Origin: Oidiodendron maius Zn
Lineage: Eukaryota; Ascomycota; Leotiomycetes; Myxotrichaceae
NCBI GenBank assembly: GCA_000827325.1
Contig: KN832880.1
Location: 972,803-1,036,802 of the forward strand
DNA length: 64,000 bases
Direction of reading: 5' to 3'
The notes beneath the pieces were generated by a model. It was not told where the DNA came from. It searched no databases and worked only from the letters and a program-made list of their open reading frames with translations. Below are positions 11,072 through 26,896 of the stretch, in pieces (the first letter of the stretch is position 1; each line of letters begins with the position of its first letter). The position numbers and the translations under genes were made by a program.

Positions 11072-12099
11072 CACAGAGACTAGAAAAGGGTCATAAAAAC
11101 GGGAGTTTGTAACTGTTCTGAGTTGCCTGATTAAATTTCTCAAATGCCCTGCAGTTCTAATGACTGGAGGCTCTTACTACTGAAAGCCTGTGCTATATAT
11201 ACTTAAAAATTTAAGGCGGACATTCTGGCGGGCCCAATCTCCCGGCAGAATACCGGTCCAATCCATCGCGGGACGATAGGGCAACACTAAATGCACAGCA
11301 TCATGATGATTTCTTTCGCACTATCTAAGAAGTGAACCGATTTTTTCAAAATTAGGGGAATCACATCTTGCCAGCAGTAGGCAGCGTACGGGGCACCGGA
11401 TAAGGGAATGTGGGGTGTGGGATGTGGTATGCGGGGTATAAGCTAGTGCAGGGGAAGGTTCTGCGAGGGTGGTGGAGAATTATTCTTGCCTAACAGAGAT
11501 TCAGGATGCTGGTTGCATATGCACCTCTCGGTAACTATGAGGGTTATTGAAACTACGTGCCATGGAAAGGGCTGGGGAATTCACGCGGCCCGTGACGGGC
11601 CGGAGAACGCAGGGCGCGTGACACCATACGGGACTCTCGTGCAAGGCCATTGCCCGGCTCCGACTTCCCCGCTGTTCAGAGTCAAATTGATCTAAATGGA
11701 CAGATCTCTGGACTCCGATAGCGAGTGCCTTCGTTGCACGGGACGAACGAAAGCAGAAGTTGAACACGGAGAGAAACCGTTCTGGAATCCGACGTGATGA
11801 GCTGTATTGGATGCATACTATGAATAGAACGACAGGCATGAGACTTTAATGCTGTTGACGGGATTGAAATACGTTGCTAAGACGTCAAGTAGTCTAGTGC
11901 ATGACGAAATCATAGAAAAGGACGATCAATGACAAAATTGGAATGTCCCATTCTTCGGTCCGCGTACTCCCAAGATAATTGTTAAATATTTCATGAGCCG
12001 TGAAGTTTATGGCAGTCTCCGGATACCTGATATCCTCGAGATCTAAGTTGTCTATAGTAAATATGTTACATGTGAATAGACGTTAAATGCAAATTAGGA
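11072..12099. other. intergenic between GH5 promoter and GH2 3' end
   Basis: This holds the GH5 promoter and the 3' flank of the beta-galactosidase. Open frames on opposite strands near 11490-11840 show no domain and look like chance frames in GC-richer DNA. Confidence 0.5.
11410..11436 (+). promoter_or_regulatory. CreA-type site pair in GH5 promoter
   Basis: GTGGGG at 11410-11415 and GCGGGG at 11431-11436 both fit the SYGGRG consensus of the carbon-catabolite repressor CreA/Cre1. They lie about 340-365 bp upstream of the GH5 start. Closely spaced pairs are the usual functional arrangement; single hexamers occur by chance. Confidence 0.35.
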
Positions 12100-15486
<3,387 letters not shown>

Positions 15487-16253
15487 GAGCAGGTGAGGTG
15501 CCGGGATTCAGTGCCAGCAGCGTCGTTGGGAAGTTTTTGAATTCAGGAAGAGAAGGAATGCAAACAGTACTTGTTCATTGCATAGATATATAGTAGGGTA
15601 GGCGCAACATTTGTCGAAGGAGCACTGAGCAATTGACCCGAGCGGATGGAGCCTTGGCAATAGTAAATCTCAGATATTCCACTTGGGCAGTGGAGATATT
15701 CGCACCCGCCGGCATAAGTCTCTTAGCTACTCCATTGGTGCGAACACTCATCGCAATTCCATCATATTGGACCGTTGTATGTTAGTACCCCTAATAAGAG
15801 GAAGATGAGTAACCCTTGCCCTGCTTCGGGGATGTCGGAGCCGAAGCCCTGGTATGTGGAGGGGATGGAGACCACGGTAGGATGCGTAATGCTCGCCCCA
15901 AAATGGCTCCTGCACCGTTCCCCGCAACCCTTAGTTCATATAGATAGGCCCGATCTGAAGTGAGGGGTAACTGAACCTCGGAAATATATTGCAGCGCCAG
16001 GAGTATTTGTTTGTGGGACGTATAAGCGAACTTTTCATGCTCTAAAGTAGGGTTATAATTGTGGGTTACCGATCCGGAGCCGAGCCGGAATGCCATCACA
16101 ATTATAGTGTCCAGATATCTCCAACCCCAGCGACCGGCATTTGTCCAGTGGGTGCGAAATTTCCTATCTACTCCAATAGATTGTCTGCTCTTTCGAAGGC
16201 AGATAATGAACATTGGCACATATCGGCCCGAGTGACGGACACAAGCGGATCTA
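15487..16253. other. divergent promoter region between GH2 gene and regulator
   Basis: No gene is recognised here. It is shared by the beta-galactosidase (minus) and the regulator (plus). It contains CGG/CCG triplets in palindromic order at 15638-15645 (CCGAGCGG) and 16069-16088, and a CreA-like CCCCGC at 15920-15925. Confidence 0.5.
16069..16088 (+). promoter_or_regulatory. cluster of CGG/CCG triplets, possible zinc-cluster operator
   Basis: The 20-bp word contains CCGATCCGG followed by AGCCGAGCCGG. Inverted or everted CGG triplets are the classic targets of Zn2Cys6 dimers. It lies about 165 bp upstream of the regulator and about 580 bp from the beta-galactosidase start, so it could serve both. 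Confidence 0.3.
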
Positions 16254-18473
16254 ATGGATGCTCCGGCAACGAGACGCAGATTGAGGGCCTCTCATGCAGT
16301 AAGAAATCTGACGCTTCAAGCAGTCTTGATAGGAATCATATATGAAGACTGATAGTGCTACTAGTGTGATAACTGTAGATCTCGGAAGATAAGGTAGTAT
16401 ACATTGACTCGGACCTATCTAAGTGTTACTGGAGGCACTAAGATTATGCAGATGCGATGGACAGCACCCCTGTACCGGCTGCCTTACATCGGATCAAGAA
16501 TGCTCTTACGAAACAAAACCTAATCCGTAGGTCTAGCCATCAAACAAACCCAATAACCCCTGCTCATTAGCTCTAGCGTAGGGAAGAGCGACCTGATCCT
16601 GGAGAGGGTCTCACGAATGGAGACACTGCTCCAGGATATTCATTTCAGGATGGTGGGTCTCTTTCTCAGATCTCTAAACCCTTTCCATATTGTCTACTCA
16701 CTCCAAGGTCTAGGCTTCTTCACATGCCTTCCCGGACAACAGAGTAGGTTTGGCACAGATTAGCTCTTCGCAAGAGGCATTATCAATCTCTGCTTCACAT
16801 CAGTCACAGCAAAGATCCCCAGATTCTACCAGTAATCCACAGAACCTACAAAATGCAGTTCTCGAGTCCATGCACACGTCTACCACGGAATCCATCCTGG
16901 AGTGGTCTCACTTCGATGCCTTTCCTTCACTTAGGCATATATACGTGTCCATCTTTCACCTTGAACATACGCGTCCGCCAATTACGATGAAAGCGTCTAC
17001 AATGTATCCATATGTCAATAGCACGGATATAGACGATATAGTCAAATCATTTGAGCATAGTGTAAACTTCTGGTATCCTACCTTGTCCAGGTCGAATCTT
17101 GACGCTGCCCAGTCGCGTATCTGTGCCGGGGCAGTGGATGAAAGTACCTCCTCATGCCTTGCGTTCTTAATTATGGCCCTGGGTTGCGCGAGTCAAACAA
17201 CTTCAGGTCTCGCTGCGGGCTCCGCCCTGACTAAAGAAGAAGCCGAGTATCATGCGTCGCGGAGAGCAATGGCTGATATGTACATGGACGGAGTTCTAAA
17301 GAGACTTCATGTAGTCCACATGGAGATGAGCGCAACTGCAACCCAGTGCCTCTTTTTTATTGCGTAAGACCATCTACCAGCTTAGTTTCGCAAAGCATTA
17401 AATTCAAATCTAGAATCTACTTTGCCTTTTTGAGAAGGCCACTTCAAGCGTGGGAATATATCAATTCAGCAGCTACGAAGTGCCGTTTACTTCTTACCTA
17501 TACGCCGTCAAACGGAACGCAAGAAGACCAAGAATGTATGAGAAGGATATTCTGGTCGTGCTATATTTTGGAAAGGTACGGCCCGCTTCGAAGAAGACAG
17601 GAAAGGAAAGAAACTGATCACATAAAGTGACTACGTCGCCGAGCTATCGGCACTCCCACCGAGTGGCATCGCTCAGATTGAGTCATCTATCCCTCTGCCT
17701 GGCCAGTACAATACTCATTCGAATGTCCTAGAGGAGGAACAGTCCTCCCTTTATTTTCTCGCATGCATATCCATGCGCCGGCTCTTAAATCGCGTTCATC
17801 ACGTTCTTTATGCGCAAGGATCAGGCGTGTCACTTGACAATGCACGCTTTCCGTACATTGTGTCAGAGTTTGACCACCAACTTGAAGAGTGGCGAGAGTT
17901 CCTACCAGCCGCGTTCAGCTTCTCCGTTGATACGCAGGAGACTGCTACCGAGCATGGAGGATTTCTAAGGCAGAGGTATCTGACATGCCGAAGCGTCATT
18001 TACCGGCCGTACTTGACCTGGGTCCTCGCTAGCTGTGGTGAGACCACGTCCATCCCAGAGAGTGTGCACAGGAGTTGCAAATCTTGCCTTGATGCTTGTT
18101 TGCTACATATTTTAAATCTCCGAGGATTTGCTCATACTGTTCTCGTAGATACATGGATCTGTTCACTATCGTAAGTCACACTCCCTATCCGAAGATGGCT
18201 CCATTCCTGTTCCGCTTCACCCATTCCGCCGACATCTCATTCTAATGATCATACAGTATGACCGGTGCAATGCTCGTCCTACTCGCTGCCTGTCAACTCC
18301 CAGCTCTCCGCCACCTTGTAGGAGAAGAAGTCCTAACAGCTGGCCCTCACCTGACACACCTTATCCAAACTTGGACAGTCGCTTTGGGAGAGCCAAGCTC
18401 TCCAAGTGTGGACCAAAGCGTGAGGTTAATTTGCGAAACAGATAGCTTCATTCAGCAGATGTATCATAGTTAG
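16254..18473 (+). CDS. Zn2Cys6 transcription factor (Fungal_trans type), divergent from beta-galactosidase
   Basis: Eight exons fit: 16254-16298, 16365-16393, 16452-16526, 16571-16652, 16759-17363, 17414-17575, 17628-18170 and 18257-18473, giving 585 residues. The zinc cluster is split over exons 1-3: RASHA, then CDNCRSRKIR, then CDGQHPCTGCLTSDQEC, with cysteines at 16, 19, 26, 32, 35 and 42. A short coiled-coil dimerisation stretch (LILERVSRMETLLQ) follows, then the fungal regulatory domain with FFIAIYFAFLRRPLQAWEY, RRIFWSCYILE and DYVAELSALPPSG. The whole chain keeps reading phase. By family it acts in the nucleus as a sequence-specific regulator. Its position back-to-back with the GH2 gene suggests it controls that gene, but this is inference. 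Confidence 0.9.
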
Positions 18474-19149
18474 GGGTTTTATACACTGCGTTTGGCGTAA
18501 CGGCCCGTCCATACCCATTCTTGAAGCAGCCAGTTGAAATAGATATTATTTACTGTATGCATTAAGTTCAGCGATTACTTCTGGGGTATAGAGGGATGAA
18601 GCTACTGTCGTACAAGGTGTCGCAGCTTTACAGACATAGGTTACTCACGCAGAGTAACATGAGATAATAGGCTTTAGGTTCGATGGATTACAGAGAAGAC
18701 TGGCATTCTAAAGCGTTTACTACAGTTGCGATGGGTGGCCGTAGGTTTGGCTGTAAATATATTAGCTATTGATAGAATAAGGCGATTGAACTCTAAACAC
18801 CATAACAAACGCTATGTCTACCCCTCCCCTCAAAATCTAAGGGACGACTAATTCCATGACCTGAGAGGAAACTATAATTTCAGTCTGATCCGCTACTGGA
18901 GCTGATGAAGACTACCTGGCCCTGGGGTAACCTCTGGGGCAACTTTAAAGCTTGGGGCTCGCTGGGTAAAGGCGGCATATAAAGCTTGTAATTAAAGTGA
19001 AAGTTGAAATCAGTGTCAGGCCGCGCTGTGAGTTAGTCTAGCGCATCAAGTCTAGATAAATCTAGCGGGATTAACTGGTTTCAATTGTCGAAAACATTGT
19101 AACAACATCTGCCTTATCACTTTTATTCGCTATCTTATCTTATGGAAAA
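18474..19149. other. intergenic, nothing recognised
   Basis: This lies between two gene 3' ends (regulator and HET gene). It is AT-rich in part. No coding signal was seen. Confidence 0.5.
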
Positions 19150-21214
19150 TCACTCTGGTTCAATTTGCCCCTCTTTCCATTTGTCTATTGCCTCTCCATC
19201 CATGAGGCCTATAACAAAACATTCCCCTACAAGGTGATAATGTCCACCACAAGGTCGCAGAACAAAAGGTGCTTGGCCGCCAAATATAACACCTATGATA
19301 TCGCCCGCCTGTATTTCACGTGGCCCAATCCCAATTGCTTGTGTGTTAGTGATAAAAAATCGACGTTTGTGTAACCCCGTCCAGTCTACAATTTCACGCA
19401 TGCAGTTAGAATCTCCTGCTTCTTTTGCATTGCTGACTTGTAAGAACCTCAAGAAATAGATCAAATTAGGTGAAGATACGCCTTCGGAAGCCAGATACTC
19501 CCAGAAATCATCTACTGATGGTGGATTCTGCAACCCTCGTACATGTGATGTTGTAAGGAGGAAGTCCTTTAAAAATTGTTCGAAAGTCCGGCACTCCGAA
19601 TGAACTAACCTCTGGGCTCCTTCCTCACACCAACGCAATACCATGAAAGGCTCCGGAGTCGTCGGGCTTCTCTCGGCACACCAGTCAACCATATCCACCT
19701 TCAGGCCCTGTAGGACCAAAGTCTTGACGTCTTGCTGTTCTTGTATTGAGGCAAGAACGTCCTTCGTCGCGTTCATCCTAGTACGCTTGTATTGAATCCG
19801 ATTATCCGTATTGAGGCCTAATTTATAGCCTCCTAAACTGCTCGAAAAACAGTTGAATTGCGGTACCCAAGACGGTATGGCAACCCCACCGTGGCTGCAG
19901 GACAGATTCAGATCGTTATTTATCAATGAGAGCAAGATAAGGTCACGTGTTGCCGAAATAATATAAGACGTAACGTCAAGGTATACCTGCTGTACCGGTT
20001 TCTTGTAGTTTGGTATCAATTGTGGGGGTAAAGAGGTTTCGTCTTGTGCCTCAGCGCTTAGACCAAGAAGAGCAAATACTTTATCTCTTGGATCTGTAGC
20101 TATACAAGAGTTGCTAGCGACTAATAATGCTTGCAACCCCCAAGGTCTAGTCGAATTCCAGATTGTGAAGATGTTGCGGAGTGGTAAAATATGAGTTGCA
20201 ACAAGTCCCAAGGAGTTGGCCGCGTAAATCTTTTGGCCCATCCATAATACTGCCCATAGAAGATGATTCCAAGACTGAATTTTGAAGCCATGTACAAGCA
20301 GTGGGGTATTTATGGACAACACGGCCTCCTGGATGACCCAAATTCTGGAAAACCAAGGTTTACTAAGCAGAGTTTTCAACTCTTTCCAACTTAGATCAGA
20401 GAAACTGGGTAAACCTAGAGCTAAGATATCATCCTCGAATAGGGCTTCCAGAGAGGGCATCCCGCGCTTGGTGTATGTAGGCTGCAAAAGATCTGTGTCC
20501 TGCTGAATAACTTCGAAAATCTTTTGGGCCAAGGAGAACGCTGCTTCACTGGGGTTATCACAAAGTCCTATCCAAATCACAGTAGCGAAGTTGCGTGAAT
20601 ATATCCGCCGCATTAACTTCACTTGATGTCCCCGTTCGTCGAGGTCATTCTGATTGACACAAATTTGGTCGATCCAAAACCACTTACGGGCCAAACTTGG
20701 CATTGATTGTAATTCTTGAATGCATTGATGAAGTTGAATAGATATTTTGAGGGGTGTGCCGTTGCAGATGATTTGGGCGGATATTTCTGGCGAGCCCCAG
20801 CAGTAGCTTAAGGCGTGAAACTTTGGAGCTCTATTCAAGCGGAATTTCTTAAGCACGTAGCCCTGATGCGTTATAGCAGCCTTCGGATCTAGCTTAATGA
20901 GGCGAATCATATCTTGTTTCTTGAGGTCTCGGTAAAGTGGCTGATATTGTGGTGCAGAAGATTTACCGCCAGCGGATTGATCTGCTCCCAAACTCTCCTT
21001 GCTGCCTTCGGACAATGAATTGGTGGCTTCTCCCAATCGCACGCAGGGGACTTGATCAATCCGTCTACACGGTTGTCAGTATAGGATAGAATAGGCACGG
21101 CCAAGGTACAAGTTTGCAGATTCTCACGACATACTCTCTTCTTGAGACTAAGCTTCTAAATGAAGAACGTAGGCTTTTAGGATCCGACGATAATTGCTTG
21201 AATGACAAAGCCAT
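19150..21214 (-). CDS. HET-domain (heterokaryon incompatibility) protein
   Basis: Two exons fit: 21214-21135 and 21064-19150, joined across a GTATGT...TGTAG intron, giving 664 residues. The long second exon has no upstream ATG in its own frame, which is why I chose the upstream ATG (MALSFKQLSS). The HET domain starts near residue 109 with FHALSYCWG, then WFWIDQICVNQNDLDERGHQV, MRRIYSRNFATVIWIG, FSRIWVIQEAVLS and a DPRDKVFALLGL segment. HET proteins trigger programmed cell death after fusion of unlike hyphae or act in other nonself responses. The C-terminal half has no recognised domain. The gene interrupts the run of sugar-use genes and is probably unrelated to it in function. Confidence 0.9.
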
Positions 21215-21976
21215 TTTCTGTTGGTAAATCGTTCCGGGCCTCTTGAGATGGCCAGCAGGCTTCAACGCACGGAGAACTGGAGGATGGATTACTCAACCCG
21301 TAAGGTAATGCAGTCTGGAGTCGAGGTCACCAGCAGAGAAGGCCGGAGTTCGTAGAGTTGATTATTCGAAAGGGTTGTGAAGTAATGAGGCTGAGCTTAA
21401 CCTTTGAGTCTCACGTGCATATAAGCGAATGAATATTCAAAAATGTTTTCGGAGGGGTCCTTATCGGAGCAAAAATAATAGTAGTCCCGCCAAGATATAA
21501 GATATGGAAGTGTAACCATGACTTAAGATAGCCAAAAAAATGCTCTTGCAGATACTAAATGGCACTTCAATGCGTGCAGCGTGTGCTCAGTCCGTGCTCA
21601 GGAATGATCCCCTTTGGCTTAAGCCTATCACCTATAGCTCAGGTTAAAGCAGTAACAGATCAGGTCCAAAGGTGGAAATGGAGTATGCTACAAAATTATT
21701 CCAGTATGTGAAGACCTATTCCTATATATCTCGAAATTAAGCTTGTAGCTTCGGTATCTTGTAACCGAAATGTGGATAAAAGTGTCAGCCTTTCGTCATC
21801 GCAATCTTGCGCCATAACTCTACTTCAGTTTCAGAAAGCTTTCGCCATGTTCCCTGTAAATGCTTGATAGTAAACCTAAAAATGTATATTTAGAGGGGTC
21901 TTATGAAAGACTTAATAAATACTACTTCAAACATACAAAGGCTTATCTAACGATTTAACGTAAGCTCTGCATCTTC
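21215..21976. other. intergenic, nothing recognised
   Basis: This is the promoter of the HET gene and the 3' flank of the transporter. Only short spurious frames are seen. Confidence 0.5.
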
Positions 21977-23678
21977 TTAAACGACAGACTTCTCCATGTC
22001 CTCCACTTGCAATGTGTTCATGACCGTTGCCGTACTTCTCTTCTCCAAGCTCTTCTTGACTGGATTGGGGGCGTTAAAGACCTCTGCCAGTTCCTCTAAC
22101 GTGCGGTCCTTCGTTTCTGGGAAATAGAAGTACATTATAACCACCTCGAACAGATCCCAAAACACGAAAACCAGGTAGAAGTAGTAGTGAATATTTTGAA
22201 ATGCTGGTCCAGAGCTGTATGTAATGATAGTGGAGGCGACCGATGAGGAGAAGTTGCCAATAGCCGTACCTTTGGCTCGAGTGGCAGTGGGCAATGTTTC
22301 GGCAATGTACATGCTCTGGAGAGGTGTCCATCCAAAAGAAAAAACGATGCCAAATATAAAGATGAATGCCACGGTCGTATTAGCAGCTGCAGACTGACTA
22401 GGATTATCGGTCGCCATCTTGGATGTCCCGGTGATAATAGCGAAGCAGAATGAGCAGAAGACTGTAGTGTATAGTAAAAGTGGTCTCCGTCCAATTTTAT
22501 CTGTGAGTCGAGCACCGAGAATAGCTCCAAGAAAGCTCAAGGCGGGGTTTATGCCATTCAGCATGAGCACAATATGCTCGTCGACAATTCCAGCGCTGTT
22601 GAGCATGGCAGGGAGGTAGTAGGACGATAAGCTGTTTCCGGAGATCTGGCCGAAACAGGCCATACCGATAACACAGATAAGGCGGCGGCGAGCAGAATGC
22701 GTATTCCAGAGTTCATGGTAATCCCACCATTTCTTATCTGAATCGTCGGTTCCGATTTGGCTCATCATTTCCTTCAGCTGAAGTTGGACCATTGGGTGCG
22801 ATGAACTGCCCTCGCCATGATACTTGGCAAGAACCCTTGTAGCATCTTCGACCCTGTCCTGGGCCATGAGCCAACGTGGGGATTCGGGCAGAAACCAGGT
22901 AAAGATGCAAACAATTGTAGATGTAACCAGTTGACACCAGACAGGAATGCGCCAAGCACCGGATATTGTAAGGTACGAACAGCCGTAAACGACCCAGCTC
23001 GCTATGATAGAACCGATATACCTAGAGCCCGAGGTCAGTAGTGTTTTTGATATTATCGTATTTTGGAGGGATTACCAAGTGCAATTGTACAGGCCGGTCA
23101 ACGTCCCCCGCCACTTTGGATGTGCCATTTCACTAACATAGCAGGGAGCGGAGACACAGCAGAAGCTGACGCCAAAACCAAGCACAAACCGGCCTCCCAA
23201 GAACATCCCATGGCTCACAGCAGGCGCCTGAATGCAGGTACCAATGATAACAATGAGGGAACCGACAAACATGCCTGCTCGGCGACCAAGAGCATCGTTG
23301 GTGGGACCCGTAAAAAAGACTGCGGAGAGCGAGCCAATGTTGTACATGGCAAATACAATACCGGTGCTCGAGCCCGCGACAGACCTTTAATTCAGTCAGT
23401 GCCAGAATATGATTCGACTGGGGAGGGCATTTTACATACATATGGAAATAGCGCTGGTAAGAACTCATGCCGTTGAGGCCACCCATCAAAGAGCCGTCAT
23501 AGCCATTCAGACAGCCGCATAGATAAGCGCATGCCAAAACCAGATAAAGCCGGAACATGCTCCATGTCCATGGTGAGTACTTGGTCTCCTCGACATCTTG
23601 AGCGAGCTGAACAGCAGTGACAACCTCGTTAACCTCATGGTGATCCGCTCCGGCAGTCGCTTTGATCTCGGTTGCCAT
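21977..23678 (-). CDS. MFS sugar transporter, lactose-permease (Lac12)-like
   Basis: Three exons fit: 23678-23440, 23384-23076 and 23021-21977, giving 530 residues, a normal length for fungal sugar/H+ symporters. Family motifs are in order: [14 protein letters not shown] in the first membrane helix, DALGRRAG after helix 2, PESPRWL before the central loop, [29 protein letters not shown], and [15 protein letters not shown] after the last helix. About twelve hydrophobic segments are visible. The [10 protein letters not shown] and [11 protein letters not shown] forms and the [13 protein letters not shown] tail resemble fungal lactose permeases more than plain hexose carriers. It probably imports a beta-galactoside for the cytosolic GH2 enzyme. 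Substrate is inferred from family resemblance and neighbourhood. Confidence 0.9.
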
Positions 23679-24867
23679 GATCGAAGAAAGGAGGTAGAAA
23701 TTCCGCCAATCTTAGAGAGAATGGATAGTCTTGGCAATTGCGATGAATTAATTGACTGATAAAAAGTTGGCACAAGTGATGGGAAGATTCCTTACCTTTT
23801 TATCCTTTTGCATTATGCCGCCCAGCCATGTGCCTGCTCTCCCCACACACTCCGCCGAATAAACACGGAAAATTCACGTCCCCCAGATTGTCGGATGTGG
23901 AGAAGTCGCCCGCGTCCAGGGATAATGACGGCTCGGGTCCGGTATCCCCGACTTCAACTTAGTGAACAGCTGTTGCGGTATCCAAAAGCTAGTCCAGTTT
24001 CGGTGCTGAGTAACCAACTCAAATGTTGATTCTGAAGCCCTGAATACTAATATAATAGACTGTATGAAGGAGTACATATTATGGATGTCGAAACGATTTG
24101 AGTTATCTAAGGCTGTATTTGGAATTCTAGCCCAGTCACGAAGCATAAAGGTTGTGGTTGAACCCACCCTTAGAAATACACAGCATTACTGTACTACCTG
24201 AAAATACGAGCCCATCACGTGTACCGTAATTAGCCCACTCGACGCGACAACAGAACTGGGCCGTTTGCTGAAAGGTCATGGCGTTGGAAAACTTCTGGGC
24301 CTGTGCGCCAGGTCATTTGCAGTCGGTTGTGTGGACGGGAAACACTAGATATATATATTCGCCAATGAAATGGCAATGCCGCGTATAGATAGCGATAGTT
24401 AAACATTGCCTGCCTGTGTGCGTGTCGGGTCAATGAATGTTCCTTACGATTGCGGCGTATGTACCAAATTGTTAGATAAATGGTGCAAGCCTGACGCAGT
24501 TGGGAAAGCAACGATTGAGTCTGGCATTGCTGAACATGTTGCCGAGAGAAGTCGACCCGACATCTATCTGCCGAGATGCGCCAGAGTTGCTCTGTTCAGT
24601 ATATCGTTAAACCTGGGAACATCATGACCAATGCCCGATCATCAGACTGTCTAAATTGAATTTCTAAACGCACCATTCTAGATTTTACCTTGTCAAGAAT
24701 GAAAGAAGCTATGCCTTTCATGGCATGGCGGTATGTTGCCTCACAACTTGTTACCGTGGCCGACAGACGGAATGTGGCCGATCAAGATTGCCGATATGGC
24801 TTCTACGATATGGCTTCTATGGCACTCTACGAGGATACTTTATCCAGCCTTCATACTTATTAAATTC
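23679..24867. other. intergenic, nothing recognised
   Basis: This is the promoter region of the transporter and the 3' side of the next regulator. It contains one CreA-like CCCCAC word near 23840. No credible gene was seen. Confidence 0.5.
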
Positions 24868-26896
24868 TTATCCTAACACAATGTTAAATCCTTTCTCCTT
24901 GCAAATATCCCTCCAATTCACGTCAGCCCCATGTTGTAAATCAACCTTCCTCCACACCTCTTGTACAACTTCCCACGCTCTCCTAATGTTGTTCATACAC
25001 TGTCTCTTTTCTATACCACAAAATGCATCTGTAGCGAGAACTCTATCTTCTTCGGTCGTTGCTTCGCAGGCAGCAACAAAGAGGGGCCACAACAGTGCTG
25101 ACATTGGGCCATCATGACATTGCCTTGCATAGCGGACGGCATTCGAGCAGGCTACTAATGACACATGAGTATTGTCTTGAACGGAAGGATGAGAACGAGG
25201 ATGAGTGTGGATGACACGGTAAAGATATACAAAAGCGGAATGGCGGTAGGCTTCTGCATTGTTGAGAATTGCCTGGAACCGCATTTTATCCGCACAATTT
25301 TCTTGCGCGTCGCTCCCGATCCCTACCGGCGAACTTTGAGAAGGCCGCCACTGTGTGAGGGAGAGCTCGATGGACTTGGCTGCAATGTCGAGCTCTGTAC
25401 TGAGAACTATGATTTTACTAGTCTGACCAGATAGTATTGCTGCCTCTAGTGAAGTTTTTAAGGGCAGTAAAGAGGAGAGGCGATGGATGACAGGCCATAG
25501 GTCTGCAAATAGGCCAAGAAGTGTATCCACTGCGCTTAATGGGGAGCCCGACTGCGCGTTATGGAGCGATGGAGAGGATAGGTTAGCTATCACTATCGGT
25601 AGTGTGCTGATATTTGGTGCCGTGCCGAGTGAGAGAGCGGTTATTACATCGTAGAAATGGAAAGCCTGCAGTAGTTGGCATTAAGCATTGAACCGTGCTC
25701 GAAGTTACCTACTCGTTCCAGGAAGACACTCGTTGGTGTAGATACTGAAGGTATAGACTTCATGAGCGCAATCGCGCCCTTTAAATGTCCATTGACAAGA
25801 TTGGACCTTTCTTGCCGAACAAGCTGGCTCCAGTTAGCGTTCAGCTCCTACGCGTGGAAGAATACACACTGCTTCGTAGTATACTAGCAGCAGGATGGTG
25901 CCGAGAGTCTCCTCCACGTTTGATTGATCCTTCTGACTAAGTAACTGAAACAACCCTTGTAGAGCTCTGTTGTGAAAATCTAGCGATTTCTCCTCATTCA
26001 CAACGCCTCTGCATTCAAGATGTGCACTTGACAGGGCAAATATAGCATTCTTGACCGGCGAGCTTAAGTACGAAAGCGGCAGGAGGAGCCGACGGAAGGG
26101 GTTCTTAGCATCATCTTTGAATACGATAAGGTGCGACAGGACAGTGCAGAAGTAATTAATCAAAACTCGACGATTCTTAGTGTCCGCAAGCTCGATGAAA
26201 GCAGGTGAGTTGAATTCCGCGAGCGGAGACGCAACCAGCGACGGTGTATTCATATAATCCAAACAATTGCCTTGAAAATAAGCAACTGAGATTGGGCTAT
26301 TGATGAGTGACACCGTCTGAATGTTCTCATCCATATCATCTTCACAAGTGTCTTCCAAATCCGACCGGGGATTGCAAGCGTCTGGAAAACGATATCTTGA
26401 ACTCGCCTGCCACTTCCGAATAATACTGACCTCATCTTCCAACATACCTGCCCCTTGTATATCCGGACCAGACCATCGTACAGTATGGCACGCAGGAGAA
26501 CCACTGTCCTGTGAGCCATACAATGAGCGGTAAGGCGATGGAGACCGGGCGAACAATTTCCGCTCATGCCTTCTCTTTATGGTAACAGGGTATTCGCATT
26601 GTACATCTTGCTCGGTGCAGCGATCGCATCTGGGACGTGTCTCGGAGCACTTTTTCTTCTATATTGCTGTTAGGGGGATTAAGAATCATTCTCAAGCACT
26701 TAAAGTACCTTCGTCCTACTAAACAAAGATTAGAGCGACCAGATAGTATTCAGAGACAGCTTACCAGTATGCACAGCCTTGTTCCCATCACCTTTCAGCT
26801 CCTATCTCATCTGAAGAACTCTCAAGGACAGGTCTTACCGGCTCTTGATCTTTTCTTCGCAATCTTTTTGGGGGCTCGCCGGCCGTAAATAAGCAT
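24868..26896 (-). CDS. Zn2Cys6 transcription factor with Fungal_trans_2-type domain, zinc cluster built from microexons
   Basis: Six exons fit: 26896-26839, 26777-26765 (13 nt), 26718-26709 (10 nt), 26658-25870, 25823-25713 and 25665-24868, giving 592 residues. Reading across the three 5' introns gives a basic stretch (KKIAKKRSRA) and then GCAYCRTKKKKC, SETRPRCDRC and TEQDVQCEY, with cysteines at 21, 24, 31, 38, 41 and 48. The rest is the acidic-helical region typical of PF11951 regulators: LSHLIVFKDDAKNPFRRL, LVRQERSNLVNGHLKGAI, FLERAFHFYDVITALSLGT and NAEAYRHSAFVYLYRV. The first two introns separate cysteines of one zinc-binding motif. It is transcribed in the same direction as the transporter and may belong to the sugar cluster. 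Confidence 0.88.

Noticed and set aside
15791-16219. 142-codon minus-strand frame in the beta-galactosidase/regulator promoter
   Set aside because: No domain, no codon logic shared with neighbours, and it overlaps the presumed regulatory region.
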